Below are positions 1 to 13,431 of a stretch of 64,000 nt of DNA, one piece after another; the first letter of the stretch is position 1, and each line of letters starts with the position of its first letter. The notes under the pieces were generated by a model. The model did not search any database. It saw nothing but the letters and a program-made list of their open reading frames with translations, and had not been told where the DNA came from. A program made the position numbers and the translations under genes. Source of the stretch: Brachyhypopomus gauderio (lineage: Eukaryota; Chordata; Actinopteri; Gymnotiformes; Hypopomidae); contig NC_135212.1 of NCBI RefSeq assembly GCF_052324685.1, positions 5,224,921 through 5,288,920 on the forward strand, read 5' to 3'.

Positions 1-3000
1 AGGCTTTCATCATCCTTGTCCAGCTCCTGGATCTCCTGCAGGGACTTCTGAGCAGGGGCCTGGTAATTCAGGTCAGTCTCGTCCTCGTCCTCACGCACTG
101 GAACTGTCCCCTCTTTGTCCGCCATGATCCCTGGAAACATACAGCAGCAGAACCCATCAACACCTATCCGAGAGTCCCAATCCGGGCTCCATATAGACCC
201 ATATACACAGAGCAAAATCCCTCGTGATGAATTAAACACCTACAGACTTTATTTAAGTCCAGCAAGACACTAACAAATGCTTCAAACATTAATTCAGCAC
301 TGGGGATTTTGCTTTGTAGATTTTGTAAAAGTGGTGTAGTACAAGCATCCTCATTATATGCAAGTGTGAGAATAATCTTCAACTCTCTTTAATGATGGCT
401 ATTATAATGCATAGCTTTCAGGAAACATGTCCTGCCTGTTCCTGTTCGACACTTATATCTTACAGTTCTCAAGGGGTTTCCGCCATGCTTCAACAACTTT
501 ATCACCTCCAGAATATACCGACAGTAGTCAGGCCTACTGATATGTGATATGAACAGACCGCACTAAATCCCTGCACGCACAAATGTAAAAAAGTAATGTG
601 AAGTGTAATGTGGACTGTGAGAGCCATTAAGCCAGTTTATTGTGCATGGTGTGCGTATGGTTTCACTGTGCTGCAGATGACAACATACTGGTCTGTACCT
701 CGAACCTGGATCAGGCTGTATGGATTCACAGATTAACCACTTTTAAAACCCACACACATTTTTCCCAATTCTCACACTAAGGCAGAAAACACCTGTCAAT
801 GGTCATAACATACTTATTCTATTTTTATTCATCCTATGTCTATTCATATCCTTTGGAAGATGGCCTATTAACCAAAACACGCCCTCCGACAATATTAATA
901 TTTAAGTAACGTAAAGAAGGGACACGTTTCCTCTGCCGTCTGACAGCAGTCATCGTCTCTACAGTCGTCAGCTCTGTTAACAAAAGCTCAGTGCTTTTTC
1001 ATTCGTGATATCGTCTACGGAGAAACAGCTGACGCTATTATCGGAACCCTTCCCCGGCTGTAGCAGCTAACGGGTCTAATGTTCGTATTAAGCGATGGCA
1101 GTTTGCAGTTCAGAGAGCTGAGGCACGGCCCTCTGGAGGCCACAAACGCACGAGCCCGCTCCCCTCCCGCCAGCGTGAGACCGCCAGCAGTTATTTGTCA
1201 AATCAATTAACGCGGAGGTGGGAGGCCGGCGTCCCCGCGAACGGGCCTTATCTCACACAGACACCCACTCCGGTGTTCCGACTGGCCGAGCGGCTGGGCC
1301 GGTGACGTCACGGTCTGGACGGTGTCGAGCGATCACCCCAGAGAGGATGGACGTCCTCGGGTTCGTCCAGACAGCCCAACACCCCATACTGCTATTATTT
1401 ACAGTGGGGCAAGTTGGAGCGGGGTCGCCCCTGATCAGCAAACATGGAGGAGACAGGGTTGTGGGGTTTAGGGGGCACAGGATTCGACCTTCAGTCAGGC
1501 AAAGCTGAACAGTAATGGAAGGCCCAAGCTATAAAACATATTTTGCCACAATCAATAAAGATACTTTATATATATAGCATAATAAGCTGGCCACAGGAGG
1601 AGTTCAAAGGCACTTACATCAAACAATGTGCATGGAGGGTTTTAACCCAAATCAAGCGCTCTGAGACTGTATGCTAAGTAGGGGGTAAGGGGGGGCTATG
1701 TAGGGAGTAAGGGTGGTGAGGATTTCTGAGCATCAGAGCCACTATCCAGGATGAGACGGCGATCTGAGACAGTACGCAGGAGTAATGATTCAAGATTTTG
1801 CCAAGATTCAAGATTCAAGAGCTTGCAAAGAGACGACCGGAAGAGATGAAGTGCTCGGTGAGGGCCTCAGACAGCAGAAACCAACAGTGGATGGGAATGA
1901 GGAACCAGAACCATCATGGGAGGATAAAAACCCCTGCACAGTATGTTCCTCTAGGAAATAGTGGAAGTGACTGATATGGAGAAATCCTACCCATAGCTGT
2001 AAAAGGTTGAAAGACAGCACAGAGGCTCTAATCATGGAAGAAGAGGCTTGAGCTTTGAATATAAGATGAATAGAAGCTGAGATCTACCACACCAGGCAGG
2101 ACCCCAGACGCAGGTTGTGCAGAGACGCCCCTGAGACAGTGGGATGCAAGATGCTAGCAGGCAGTGTACATGGAACACTTTAACCAAGGGGGCCGCCATA
2201 TGGGCTGGAACTTCTAAGATCAAAGCGGGATACACCCCTGAAGTTAGTACAGAATCCTGTGAGACTTCCAGTTAAAGACCGACAAAATGGTGATGGCAAA
2301 CTAAATGGACGCAGTAGTGATGGATAAACAGCAGGAGAGGGCGTTAGTGATGGATGTAACAAGTGATATCAACATCAGGACCGAGAAACTAGAGCTTGAG
2401 CAATACCAAGGGCTGAGAGGTGAGCTGGAGAAGGTGTGGAAGGTGAAGGTGACAGGGAGAGTGTCTCCAGCAGATCCCAGGAACAACATCTGAGATCTCC
2501 ACATAGAACATGAGGCCGAAGCCACATTCATCGTAGCACGGTAGACCCCATCGTTAGTGCTTGTAACAGTACACCGAGCAAACCAGACTTGCCCGAGACA
2601 CACAACTCCTAGAGCACTGCCAATTTCTGAAACGAATCTTGCTCTGTGTGAAGATGAGTGCGCTAATGAGGGAGGCGATGGAGATCAGAGCTCAAGGGAG
2701 CGGTATAAAAAGCAGTATTGATCGCCCATAGCCTCTGTAGCTCAACCCAAACCATATGAATCTTGTCCAGGGGCGTAAGACTTTAAACAAGGCCATGATG
2801 GCGTTCATCAGACCAGTGTCCCGTGAACAATTAGGGTACTGTGTTAATTATCCATGCACGGTGAAACTACACTGAGAATACACAACTGAAACAGTTCATC
2901 GGGTCTCACAAAGAACACATAAATAAAATGCTTGCCGCACGTTAACTGCTGAGCTCAATGGCTTTGTGAGCAAACGTTTGGGTTAATTACACTGTTTAGA

Positions 3001-4877
3001 GCACATCCTTGTGATCCAAATCACGTTTTCTCGCCGAGCGCCTAACAGGACGTGCACTCTTACGCGGGCTCAAATCAGGAAGAACCCCGTGGATGGCGCC
3101 GATGGTGCCATGGTAACACGAGGCTTCGTGTGAAGACGAGGCCACCACAGCAAACCTCTGCTAGCCGTGGTCACTGCGATGGCTGAATGTTAGCACAGGA
3201 CGCCGGATTAGCAGGATAGCGGGCTAATCGGTTTGACAGGGACTGAGAGGGGGGGGGGGGGGGGGGGGGGCAGGAGGGAGGGACCTGGCGGCTTCTGTCA
3301 GCAGCTGGCACGCACCCACTCAACCGCTGCCCATTAACGAAGGGCCATTTTTATTAACTGGGGGAGAAGTGACAGCAATTACAGCGGGTCAGCCAAGTTG
3401 AATAACAATGCTAATAAACTGGAGCATCTGCTGATTCTTTTAAAACTTAATCACTCCACAATGAGAACAGTGACAGTTCTATAATATTTGGACCACGAGC
3501 TCCGCCCTCATCAACATTGTCTTCGTCTGTATGAAACGTTACACGGTGATGATGCTTTCGCACACTGTTGTGGCAACATACATATTATATGCCCTGCAAC
3601 GTTCTAAAAATTATTCAGGCTGGTGATCAATTAACATGATTTAAAACTGCCCTGCAGTCTTTTGAAAACTATTATTTAGATTTGTCACACCTTACGGGAA
3701 GAGGGGACATTAAGTCACTCAGGAAAACAGACGGAGAACAGAGTTCAGGATGCGCACTGCACACAAACGAAGAAAAATAAATAAATAAAGTATCGGCTGT
3801 TCAAAGACTACTACTGTAATAACGATTAACAAATGATATACGACTATACAGTCCATGGTTGGACTCTCAAATAGCCACTCAGAAACGTACAAAACACGAC
3901 ACTGCTCGGGCACTACACATCTGAGATTACAGTAAGATGAGATACCTTCACAGTGGGCGTGGCATAGGGCTGTTCGTTCCATGTCATCGGTCCTGATATC
4001 GTACAGTGAACAGCTCATTAGCGAGAATGTAAATGAAGAAGAGCAGCATGGCCACCGTGGCCCAAAATGGTCTAGTCTACACATGCACACCACAGCAATG
4101 TCCAACATGTTCCTCTGGGCCTCAGCGTCTGAGCCGTAGAGAGTTCTCACTGCTGGTCTTGGATATCCTACACTATTGATGAGCACGCTGTCCAGAGTCT
4201 GCAACTTTGGACCCAGGGCCCGTAAAATCGAAGATGAACTACAGCTAGGACAAACAATAACATCTTATAGACCTTATTAAAGCGTGGCAACAGATTGCAA
4301 ACTGCTCAAAACTGTATTAGCACCACCAGCCCCCAGAAAGCGATCCATAAAGCAGAGCAGATTTTAGAAGTGAGCAGATCGACGTTAATTTGGTAGAATA
4401 AACGACAGAGCGACTGCGAAAATCGGGTTTGAACGCTCGGACAAGAGGTGGGGCGTGAGCGTGGGATCGAGGCGGACTGGAATTATCGCACCTCCACAGA
4501 GCTCCTCGCTGCGGACGCCGGTTTCTGAAGATCCCCTTCCTGCAACACGCAGCTGAATTGATTTCGTCTCCCTAACACGTGTCAGGTGTCTGAGGAACAG
4601 CCATCCATCAAGCTCAAGCGGCCGCTGCTCCCCAAGACACGATGCTTTCGGCTGGCCTGCGGAGAGGCTGGGGTGGTGGGGGGGGGGGGTGGGCGTCTCC
4701 AGGCTGCACCTGCACCACCTGCAGCCTGCTGAAGGGCGGAGGAAGAGAGCAGGTGGAGGAAGACCCCAGGACCACGCCAGCCATCTGTGCTCTGACTCCG
4801 GCTTAAACGGCACCGCAGTCATCGCGGGTAACCACCCACACCGCTCCTTCACCTCCAGATCGGCACGGAGCCACACA

Positions 4878-4910
<33 letters not shown>

Positions 4911-5803
4911 GTTCATAGACCTGCTCTTTGACAGATATTCCAATACATGGGCACTTACATCCACCCGTTTGTCTAATACACGGTGGCATTCGTTTTTTTT
5001 TTTTGCAAATCATTACCTCCCACACACAGTGGTCTCACACTGCTGTAGACATGAGAACGAGACTAAGGTGATGAAGAGAGAGAGGGAGGGGGTGAAAGAG
5101 AAGAGAGGTAGAATGAAAGAGGGAGGCAGGGAGAGAAAGAGTAGAAGAATAACAAAAAGAGAAGGGGAAAGGAGAAACGGAGAGAGGGAGAGTGGGAAAG
5201 AGAGGTGGGGACGATACAGAGAAGACACTCTTCTGAGACTGCGTTTGAAGTCTGAATCAGAAGCAGATGCACTGGTTCCTCAGGAACTGTGAGATGGACA
5301 TTCAGGGAGCAACACAACACCACACGCTGTACTGCTGGAAGAAGATCCACTGGATCATCAAACCACAATCACCGATCAACTACCGCTTGATTTTAGCCTA
5401 TATTGGGTCTCTCTTCTCAGAGGCAGCACATCACACAGGATCAAAATTCTCACTGCTTAACTTTTTCTGCTGGGTCATCAAAGGAAATGGGTTTTATGGC
5501 ACATTGCTACTATGCATATTATACTTTTTCCGTGCATCGAAAAACAGAATGAAATGTAACCCAGTTCCGCAGTTTGACAATATTTAGCAGAGAATTTAAA
5601 GTGCTTCTTAATCTTAAGTGCTTAAAAATCTTAATTACATGCATTCACATTGCACCAGATTAAGTTAAAAGTGCTGCCACTGGACATGGCAACATGTCTA
5701 GAAATGAAAAGTGTAAATCCAGATCCTCACCTCTGTAGCACAGCGTTAGCCAGAGCAGTTCAAGGAACTGCCCCCCAAACTCACAGACATCCAAGCCCAA
5801 CAT
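1..5803 (-). CDS. arhgdig: Rho GDP-dissociation inhibitor 3 (RhoGDI3), 5' part only
   Basis: Two coding exons are visible: 5731-5803 (73 nt, starts at the ATG read from 5803) and 1-130 (continues past the window edge). Exon 1 encodes a protein beginning MLGLDVCEFGGQFLELLWL, which matches the hydrophobic/amphipathic N-terminus unique to RhoGDI3; in that family this segment targets membranes of the Golgi. Exon 2 encodes ADKEG, then an acidic stretch, then APAQKSLQEIQELDKDDESL, the conserved RhoGDI regulatory arm that contacts Rho switch regions. The splice join is phase 1 (donor GTGAGG, acceptor TTTCCAG). The immunoglobulin-like geranylgeranyl-binding domain lies outside the window. RhoGDIs keep prenylated Rho GTPases GDP-bound and soluble. 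An internal ATG in exon 2 (at 125) would give a RhoGDI1-like start, but the match of exon 1 to RhoGDI3 supports the longer protein. Identity is inferred from remembered family sequence. Confidence 0.9.
3249..3270. repeat. Poly-G tract, about 22 G
   Basis: Uninterrupted G run inside arhgdig intron 1. It is one of many such runs in the window. Confidence 0.95.
5070..5220. repeat. Polypurine (GA-rich) tract
   Basis: About 150 bp that is almost purely A and G on the plus strand. Open frames on both strands here translate to low-complexity R/E/K or S/L/P strings and are not genes. Confidence 0.85.
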
Positions 5804-6023
5804 TGTGCCAGCGATTTTTCCAAAAAACGGTTTCGAAAGTGGAATAAAGATGGTAAGAAAGCGACCGGCACACCTCCAGGGGTCGTGAAAAGTGATTGTG
5901 TGTGAGATAAATCTCGGGGATAAGGGGGGGGAAAAAAAGAGCATAAAAAAAAAAAAAGCTTTCAAACAAGCATCCCTCCTAGTGCCCCAAAACCTGAGAG
6001 AGAATCCCTGGGTTTGGGTGTGG

Positions 6024-6037
6024 AGGAGAGAGCGAGA

Positions 6038-6080
<43 letters not shown>

Positions 6081-6090
6081 CGAGAGTAAA
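6024..6090. repeat. (GA)n microsatellite
   Basis: Near-perfect GA dinucleotides with a few CG interruptions, in the region upstream of arhgdig exon 1. Confidence 0.95.
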
Positions 6091-6264
6091 GAAAGAGAGG
6101 GAGAGACAGACAGAGGAAAAGAAAGAGTGTGCAAATGCCCAAACGCCTGTAATCGAATTGCAGCACTAGCATGTGCAGTCGTAGCAGAGAGGAGGTGAGG
6201 AACCAGAAACACTCCTGTCTACAGACACTACGCTGTGGCATCAGAAACAAACCCTGTGCCTCTG

Positions 6265-6290
6265 CCCCCCCCCCCCCCCCCCCCCCCCCC
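6265..6290. repeat. Poly-C tract, about 26 C
   Basis: Uninterrupted C run, about 460 bp upstream of the arhgdig start codon. Confidence 0.95.
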
Positions 6291-9270
6291 AGCCACATCA
6301 CTCATTAGACTGCGATGATCTCATCCTTTTTCTCTCGCCCTCCCTCCCTCCCTCCCTCTCCCTCTCTCTCACACACACCCCACACACACACACACACTCC
6401 CCTCTCCCCCACATTCCGTATTCCCAATACCACCCCGCCGTGCGCGCACGCCTCTATCCTCCAGACAGTCATTACGCCATTCCTCTTTTCCTCCCTTCAT
6501 CGCGGCATTTCGTTCTTTTCATCCTTCTCGTCATCTTTCCCTGCATGCCTCTCATTGTCTCTTTCTCTCCCTCTCTTCTCATCCTTTCTCGTTTGATACC
6601 ACCCCATCTTTTCTCGTCTCCCTCCCTCGTTCTCATCACTTTCTGCATGTCTGCAATTCCCCCCCCCCCTCTCTCTCTCTTTCTCTCTCTCTCTCCCTCT
6701 CTTTCTCTCTTCAGAGGTTCTGCGCTGTAAAAAGGGAAGGCTCCTCTTCCCTAATGTCTACGCTCTAGCCCCTCCCCCTTGTCTGTCACTCAGCAGTTAT
6801 CAGCCCGTTAGAACTACCTGCTCGGGGTTACCATGGAAATGCCCCTCCCTTTAAGCCTGACCCCGATAAACGCTGGCAGCTATGGACTGCTGTCGAACTC
6901 ATCCGCCCACAGCTCGTACGACTACACAAGCGCATTTTCAGCGGCCCGGCGCGCACAGAACCGTTCAGATGTTCCTGGAGAGAGGGGGCGGGCGGGGGGG
7001 GGGGGGGGGGGCTCCCCACTGAGGCATACCTGGCGTGTGTGGGCCGTTTCCCCTGCATTCCAGAAAACGTGCATGTACCTGAGCCGGGCTAGTCGAGAAA
7101 GCAATTACACCCTACAAATATGGACTGTGTAGAGCTGTGTATGAGAAAAGGAACGCGCAACTTTCATTTGCGATTAACGTGCAGGCGCCAGTGTCTGTGT
7201 GCTAGAAAAACCGCCTGTACAAAGCTGCAACCTTCTTCCTGAAGTCCTACTGTCACCATAAGCGACAGGCTCCTGCAGGTGGCGCTGTAAATTAGACCGT
7301 CACAAAGAAGAAGGATGCGAGGAGCTAGGGCACGGCTAGATTAAAGTGCTTCTCCGAGAGGTCCAGACACGGAGAGCTGTGAATTGGAATTGAGCACCGT
7401 GTTACTCCCAGTGGTGGAGATTAGAATGTCAAAATGTTATCGCAGAGAGAAACAGAGAGCCAGATTGAAGTGGTACTGCCGAAGTAAAAACATCTATCGC
7501 TTCAGACTGAAAGGGAATGCTGTTACGGGTTAGTCCTTCCACTGGAAACCAGCGTCTAGATTCTAGATCGTGATAAATAGAGAGAATGGGCCGAGCTTGG
7601 CCGGTCCCTGGACATGGAGAACCTGGGAATGCATATATAAATATGTAATGTATACAAATCCACATCAGCTCTCCTGGTTCGGAGAAGCCAAATACACTGT
7701 GTACCAAACTAGGTGTTAAAACAACCCAGTTCTGTAGGATGTTCCTGGTGCCGTAGTTGACCCCATGTATGTGCCCCATGCACATTATTCTAAGAGTTCT
7801 GCAATAGTGCATGCACTTAACAAACTTAACATGCACTTAACACACTTAACATGCATGCCCCCTTGACGCCTCTCTGATGCGAACATGATAGGTCTTGTAG
7901 ATCCACATACTTTAAACCCTGACTCCAATATCCAGCAAGAGGGCAAAAACTCAACAATTTTCCAAAAAATGCACCATGCATTAGGCAGTTAGTGCACTCA
8001 GCTGCAAGAGGTAATCTCATTTTCTTCACTGCTCGCAAGAAGCCTAATGCATGACTGAAAACCACCGAACAAACAGGATATGAGCAAGCGCCTGCTGCAC
8101 GAGGCCTACCACAGACCTCTCACAGGGGCCCAGCCTGCAACACTCACCCAGCCTGCATTGCAGCTGAACTGGTTCCGGAGGTATGCAAACCAGATAACCC
8201 GTAGAACCATTCCTAACACAGGTGACTCACGCATAACGCCATCGGGCAACTGACAGTGGAGGTCCGTGATCCCCCGAGGACCTGTGTGCATATGGTGTCA
8301 GTGAGAGGCCCCAGGTGGGTTTTTTACCAGAAGGACGTCACCGCCGAGGCCATGACTGGACCGGCCCCGCTGGTGCTTGTGTGTTGCCCTTCTCTGCTCC
8401 GAAGCTCGGGGATTAGGTCAGAGAACGGCGTGGCCTTGGCTCTGACGCTGGAGCCCCGCTGAAGCTCACGCTGCTGAAACGAGCCCCGCACAGTGAGGAG
8501 GTTGAGAACGCTCCCCCGGCACGGAAGTGAAAGAGTCGCCCCGATCAATAGACAAGAGGACCTGTTTATCAAGTGCCGCCAGCAACGTGCGCGACTTCCT
8601 TGTTCGGAATCTGTCAGGCTCTGTGAAAGACTTTTTCTAACAGCCAGCATGCAGGAACCGTAGGCATTTGCAGAAGAGGAAGAGGAAGGATACTGAGGAA
8701 CACACTAGTTTGTTTGTAGAGAACTGAGAACTGTCAGGAACGGATGGGACGCCTGTACGCCGAGGCGGGGGTGGGGTGGAGGGTGGAGGGGTTGGTTGTG
8801 GGGGTTGTTAGATGGAGGAGCCTCCGCCTGTCTCTCCACTTCCGTAGGCCTACTGGCCCTTTCGTCAACTCCATCACGCGTTCATGCGAAGTGGCATCTG
8901 TCATCCACAGCGTTCATCAATATGACGCTTGGAGGCATCGTAAAATATATTTTCCCTTTCGGCTTTACAGCCCTCTAAACCACATGGCTGCTAAATGAGG
9001 TTTCATAAAACGGCAGTTATTCCTGCATTCTCTAGACGCGACAACACACGAGTGGTAGAGTCTGTCACGGTGCTTACGAAGGAAAATTGTTTTGGCTGTG
9101 AGGATCTCCACTCCATCTTGTCGGGTTATCCTGAGCAAAAAATGTAATGTAGCATCCTAAAAACATATTACATCATATTCTATCAAGATCTGGGCTTATA
9201 TCTGCAGAGATACTGTAATAAATTCCACAATGAGGTTTGATGTGTTGGCAAGGGCTGATAAAAGGGCCCT

Positions 9271-9279
9271 GGTGTGTGT

Positions 9280-9310
<31 letters not shown>

Positions 9311-9316
9311 GGGGGG
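9271..9316. repeat. (GT)n followed by poly-G
   Basis: Compound repeat: about 12 GT units run directly into about 23 G. Confidence 0.95.
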
Positions 9317-9885
9317 TTAAAACCAGCATAAAATATACCATGAAGAGTAGCATTATAGCATTAAGACCACTTGAACGTACACAGATAGTGGTGAAGTTGA
9401 ATTCAGCTGAGCTCTGTGTGGAGGGTGTTACAACAGCACTGCTGCTGCGAACAGCCATTTCTCACATTTCAGAGAGATTAGAATTCACATCAACGCAAAG
9501 GTCAGCGAGAGGAGAAATCAACATCAAAAACATGAAAGCGGCAGAACTTTCTTAACATTCATTTCAAATGTTACGTGTGCTGGAGAATTTATTAAAAATA
9601 CAAGGCGAAAAGAATATTTGAGCAGGTGGCCACGGTCCCTTCATGTAAACCCCTATCTGGTCCTTCATCGGATGGCGCGCGTCCTTTCTGATTGGGCTTC
9701 ACCACTCGGGCACGAGGACGGGCTCGTGCCACTTTCTGTGTAAATGTTTTTTAATTCGTTTGCATTAAAATACAAACGAGATCTGCGGTAGTGGGGAGTC
9801 TGTCAGATTTGCTTTGGCTATTCAATACAGGATATGAGACTTCAAAACACACACATACACAAAAAAGGATGTGGTCGGATATGCC

Positions 9886-9919
9886 ATTCAGCTGGTTTAA
9901 TACAGCAATTAAATATTCA
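9886..9919 (+). repeat. 34-bp dispersed direct repeat, copy 1
   Basis: The segment reads (A)TTCAGCTGG then TTAATACAGCAATT then AATATTCA. It matches 11992-12025 at 31 of 34 positions in the same orientation, 2.1 kb away. Nothing flanking it is obviously duplicated. Confidence 0.6.
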
Positions 9920-10952
9920 GATAATATTCAGTATTTACTTCACCACATTGTTTGGATATCAGTAGCATTCATTAAAAAAAAAACTCTAAAAGCTGTTAAA
10001 AACATGCAACGTATATTCACAATACCCAGCTATTTAAACAGCTATTTCAAGTAATTTCGAATTTAGAGAATTTATTGAATTTTGTGTCATCAGAAAATTG
10101 GGTGTTATATGCCACAGAAATCATTTAGTGTAAAATGTGCTCATCAAATTGTCTGCACAGAAAGTGATTATGAAGTGAATTATGAAGTTCTACTAACGCC
10201 TTCAGTCTTGAAAAACATTGAAACCATGAAACAGTGCCTGTTCACCCCCCAAATACTTTTTACGTTCGTATATAAACCTTACAACGTTACTGAAATCGGT
10301 TGACTGACCAAAATCTCTTACCTCTTCGACCTGTTGAAACTTGATGAGGACTTTCCGAACAAGAGTGTGGTATAGGTATGCTATAGGAGGAAATGGTTGT
10401 TTCAAATGGGGCGGAACAAGTTTTGTACTGATCTTAGAGGCTGTTACCAAAGAGGGTGAAGGAGTCGTTACTGCAGCAGCTGGGCAGCTCGGTTTCTCGT
10501 GGTTCTTGTTTGTATTCATTTGTTTATCGGTGTTCATACGTTTACCGTCCTTAAAGACTCGCAGTACATTCACACAGCATCATCTTTTACCGGGTTTGCA
10601 CCCGTTTCCTAAGCGTCGCCTTGCAGTGCTACTCCATTAATTGGATAAATTGTCATTATCTAGGAGGTGTTAAAGTGTCCTACACAATTTACTTTACAAA
10701 AATGTACTTGACTGCATGCTAGCACGATTTATGACATCTGTACCGGAAGTATGGGGAACAGGGTACCTTCCTCTTATTAGGCTATGTTATGCTATCTAAT
10801 ATTATAATTGTAAGCAAAATAGTCTTGGGACTTGCTAGTATGCGTTATTTACATTTTTTCTTGTACAGTGAGAAGTGTGAAGTGCCCAGAGAATGCAAGT
10901 GAGAGGTCGACTGGAAACTTTGAGGCGTGGTGGGTGAGAGAAGAGAGAGAGA

Positions 10953-11044
10953 GGGGGGGGGGGGGGGGGGGGGTATGAGGGGGGGGTTGGGGGTGTGGTG
11001 GGGTATGAGGGGGGGCGGTTGTATGGGGGGGGGGGGGGGGGGGG
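10953..11044. repeat. G-rich compound repeat
   Basis: Two G runs of about 20 each separated by GGGG(T/A)-type sequence. The proline-rich open frame on the minus strand here is an artefact of the repeat. Confidence 0.9.
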
Positions 11045-11167
11045 TCGGTGCTGAAACGACCGGGGACCTAACGCAGTGGGACAGAAACAGATGAGATGTC
11101 GAGAGAAGACACCAGTGAAAGTTTAGCCTCAAGCCAAAGTTGTCTTTATCACCACATCCCCTACCCA

Positions 11168-11202
<35 letters not shown>

Positions 11203-11991
11203 AGCTGCTGGCCATTCAGTCTTATTCTCTGTAAATGCTGCAGCGATAACCACGTACAGTAGCACGGTTCGTTTACACACCTCGAAGGTGTAAGAAACCT
11301 CACACATTTACTCATAAAATGACTCTCATAAATTGCTTCAATTAGCTCAAAAACCTTTATCTGCTTTAAACTGCCTAGGACTTAGCCTACAACAAACAGG
11401 CAAACTAGCACACATATGAAATATTGTGCATGTGAGTTAAAGCTGCTGTTTCCGGTCTTCCTCTCCGGGGCTCTTAACGTTGCTTTTTCTTCTGCTTTTG
11501 CCTGATGCCATTTAGTCCAGGCAGCTGGCTCCTGTCACAGTAATGTGATCTACGTGATGTTGCCTAAACCACAATCAATCACTGCCTCCTGGTCAGGGAT
11601 TCAACTTCAAGTGCATCTGGGACACATACGATCCTAGGTAGTCCCACACTGCCGTGTCGTCCGTCAGCTCCTGGGATATTACACCATAATACAGCCACTG
11701 CAGGAGAGAGGAACCTGCATACAATCTCGACAGAATTCACGTCAAAGCACGAGTGGGGTCAGCTTGTTTTCATTTGCTTGAAGGCAGTGGGGCTCTTCTC
11801 TCATTATATGTATTATATGTTATATATTACAGCATGTCATGAGACAGATTCATTACAATGACACCCAAAGTACCGGAAGTAATTAGGATTAGTGAGCAGA
11901 GTTGTACCTGATCCTCTCTTACCCCATACACATTCAAAAAGACTCTAAAAGTATTCAACCATGTCTCTGAAGAAACATCTGACCTCTGAAT

Positions 11992-12025
11992 GTTCAGCTG
12001 GCTTAATACAGCAATTCAATATTCA
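11992..12025 (+). repeat. 34-bp dispersed direct repeat, copy 2
   Basis: Partner of the segment at 9886-9919, 31 of 34 identical. See that entry. Confidence 0.6.
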
Positions 12026-12881
12026 TAATGAAATTATGCATCTGAAACAAACAAAACTTGAGTAACATTACAGTTAGCTGGCGCTGAACCACAACGCCAA
12101 ACACACAACAGTACATATTCTTTTGGGTTATTAATCTCTGGCGGAGGGCTTTGGAGTCATTTATTATTGTTGTTAATATTATAATCATTATTACTATAAT
12201 TATTGTCATTGTAGTTATTATGTTGTTATTTTTAGAAATATTTCATAGTTATTGCCTAGCACCACTAGGCAAATACCACACAGCAAAAAAATCCATCCAT
12301 AACTGAAGTAAATGTAACCAATTTTAGAGTCCATTACTTCCGAGTTAATCCAATTATAATGTGCTCCAAGTACGCTATACTCAGTGCAACCACAGCAAGC
12401 TTGTGCCACACCACTGAAGACCGTTCAGGGTGCTGACTGGCCAGTATACACCAGGGGCAGCCTCGGGCATAATAGCAGTAATTCATCTCTGTGTCAGAGA
12501 TACCATTAACAGCACAAATACTCTCCCTCTCCTTGTCTCTCTGTCTGTCTGCCTGTCTGTCTGCGTCTCTCGGTCTCTCTCTCTTGCTCGCCCTTTCACA
12601 CCCACTTCTCCCTGTTGTGAGCTAGCCTATACACACACACGCAGGCGGCTCTATACGATCAGCTGTGCAGGTTGTGAGGTGTAATGCACATTTAGCTGTG
12701 AGTAGGCTGTATTGGCCCCTGAGACAGTGGTGGATAGCACTGACGCAAGTGCCTACCAGAGAGTATACCCTGGGTTATATACTCAAATCACATCACTGTT
12801 ATTGTCACGTCACATGACTTGGATGGGTGGAGCTCTTTAAGATTTTGGTGTTTCTCCTCAAGCAGCTCATCACTATACACA

Positions 12882-12886
12882 CACCA

Positions 12887-12919
<33 letters not shown>

Positions 12920-13090
12920 ACTATACACACACAACTATACACACACACACACACACACAACTATACACACACACACCACTATACACACACACAACTATAC
13001 ACACACCACTATACACACACACAACTACACACACATACAACTATACACACACACCACTATACACACACACACCACTATACACACCACAAA
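12882..13090. repeat. (AC)n array with ACTATAC interruptions
   Basis: About 200 bp of CA dinucleotides broken at semi-regular intervals by ACTATAC or CCACTATAC. It looks like a microsatellite evolving into a minisatellite. Its His/Thr-rich open frames are not genes. Confidence 0.95.
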
Positions 13091-13396
13091 CCTCTTTACT
13101 TATACGACATACTTCTGTGGTTTAAGCATCATATTCCCTTTCAAATGCGTAGTACTCATTGTTAAAATATTTAATATACACCACATACACAAGGTAGACC
13201 TTTCTGATGGAAATATTCAGTCTGTAAACTCCACATGTTGTGCTTAAATCACAGATCAAGCCATAAAGAATACAATATATCCAACGTTTTACTTTTAAAT
13301 ACAGGTGAGTTTGAGTCCTTGGCATGAAACAGAAATAGCATCCTGTGGAGATGTGGGATAGACTTTAAACACCAGCAGAGGACGTGGCTGTGATGT

Positions 13397-13431
13397 GGCT
13401 ATAGGGCTATAGGGCTATAGGGCTATAGGGC
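13397..13431. repeat. 8-bp tandem repeat ATAGGGCT, 4 copies
   Basis: Four perfect copies of ATAGGGCT in tandem. Confidence 0.85.

Larger units (their letters stand above)
131..5730 (-). other. arhgdig intron 1, with no exon seen
   Basis: A 5.6-kb intron between the two visible arhgdig exons. It holds a GC- and CpG-richer stretch at about 880-1330, a 22-G run at 3249-3270, a (CT)n tract near 4873-4909 and a polypurine tract at about 5070-5220. Open frames in it are short or lie on low-complexity sequence and resemble no family I know. The CpG-rich stretch could be an alternative promoter; I see no first exon that proves it. Confidence 0.6.

Noticed and set aside
1218..1508. 96-codon plus-strand frame in a CpG-rich stretch
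   Set aside because: No family likeness, no splice context, and GC-driven openness on both strands.
5660..6301. 213-codon minus-strand frame
   Set aside because: Only its 5731-5803 part is real (arhgdig exon 1); the rest is a chance frame through poly-C, (GA)n and intron sequence.
10845..11315. 156-codon minus-strand frame with proline and serine runs
   Set aside because: Runs over poly-G and (GA)n tracts; no splice or start support and no known domain.
12819..13247. His/Thr-rich open frame of 142 codons
   Set aside because: Direct translation of the interrupted (AC)n array.
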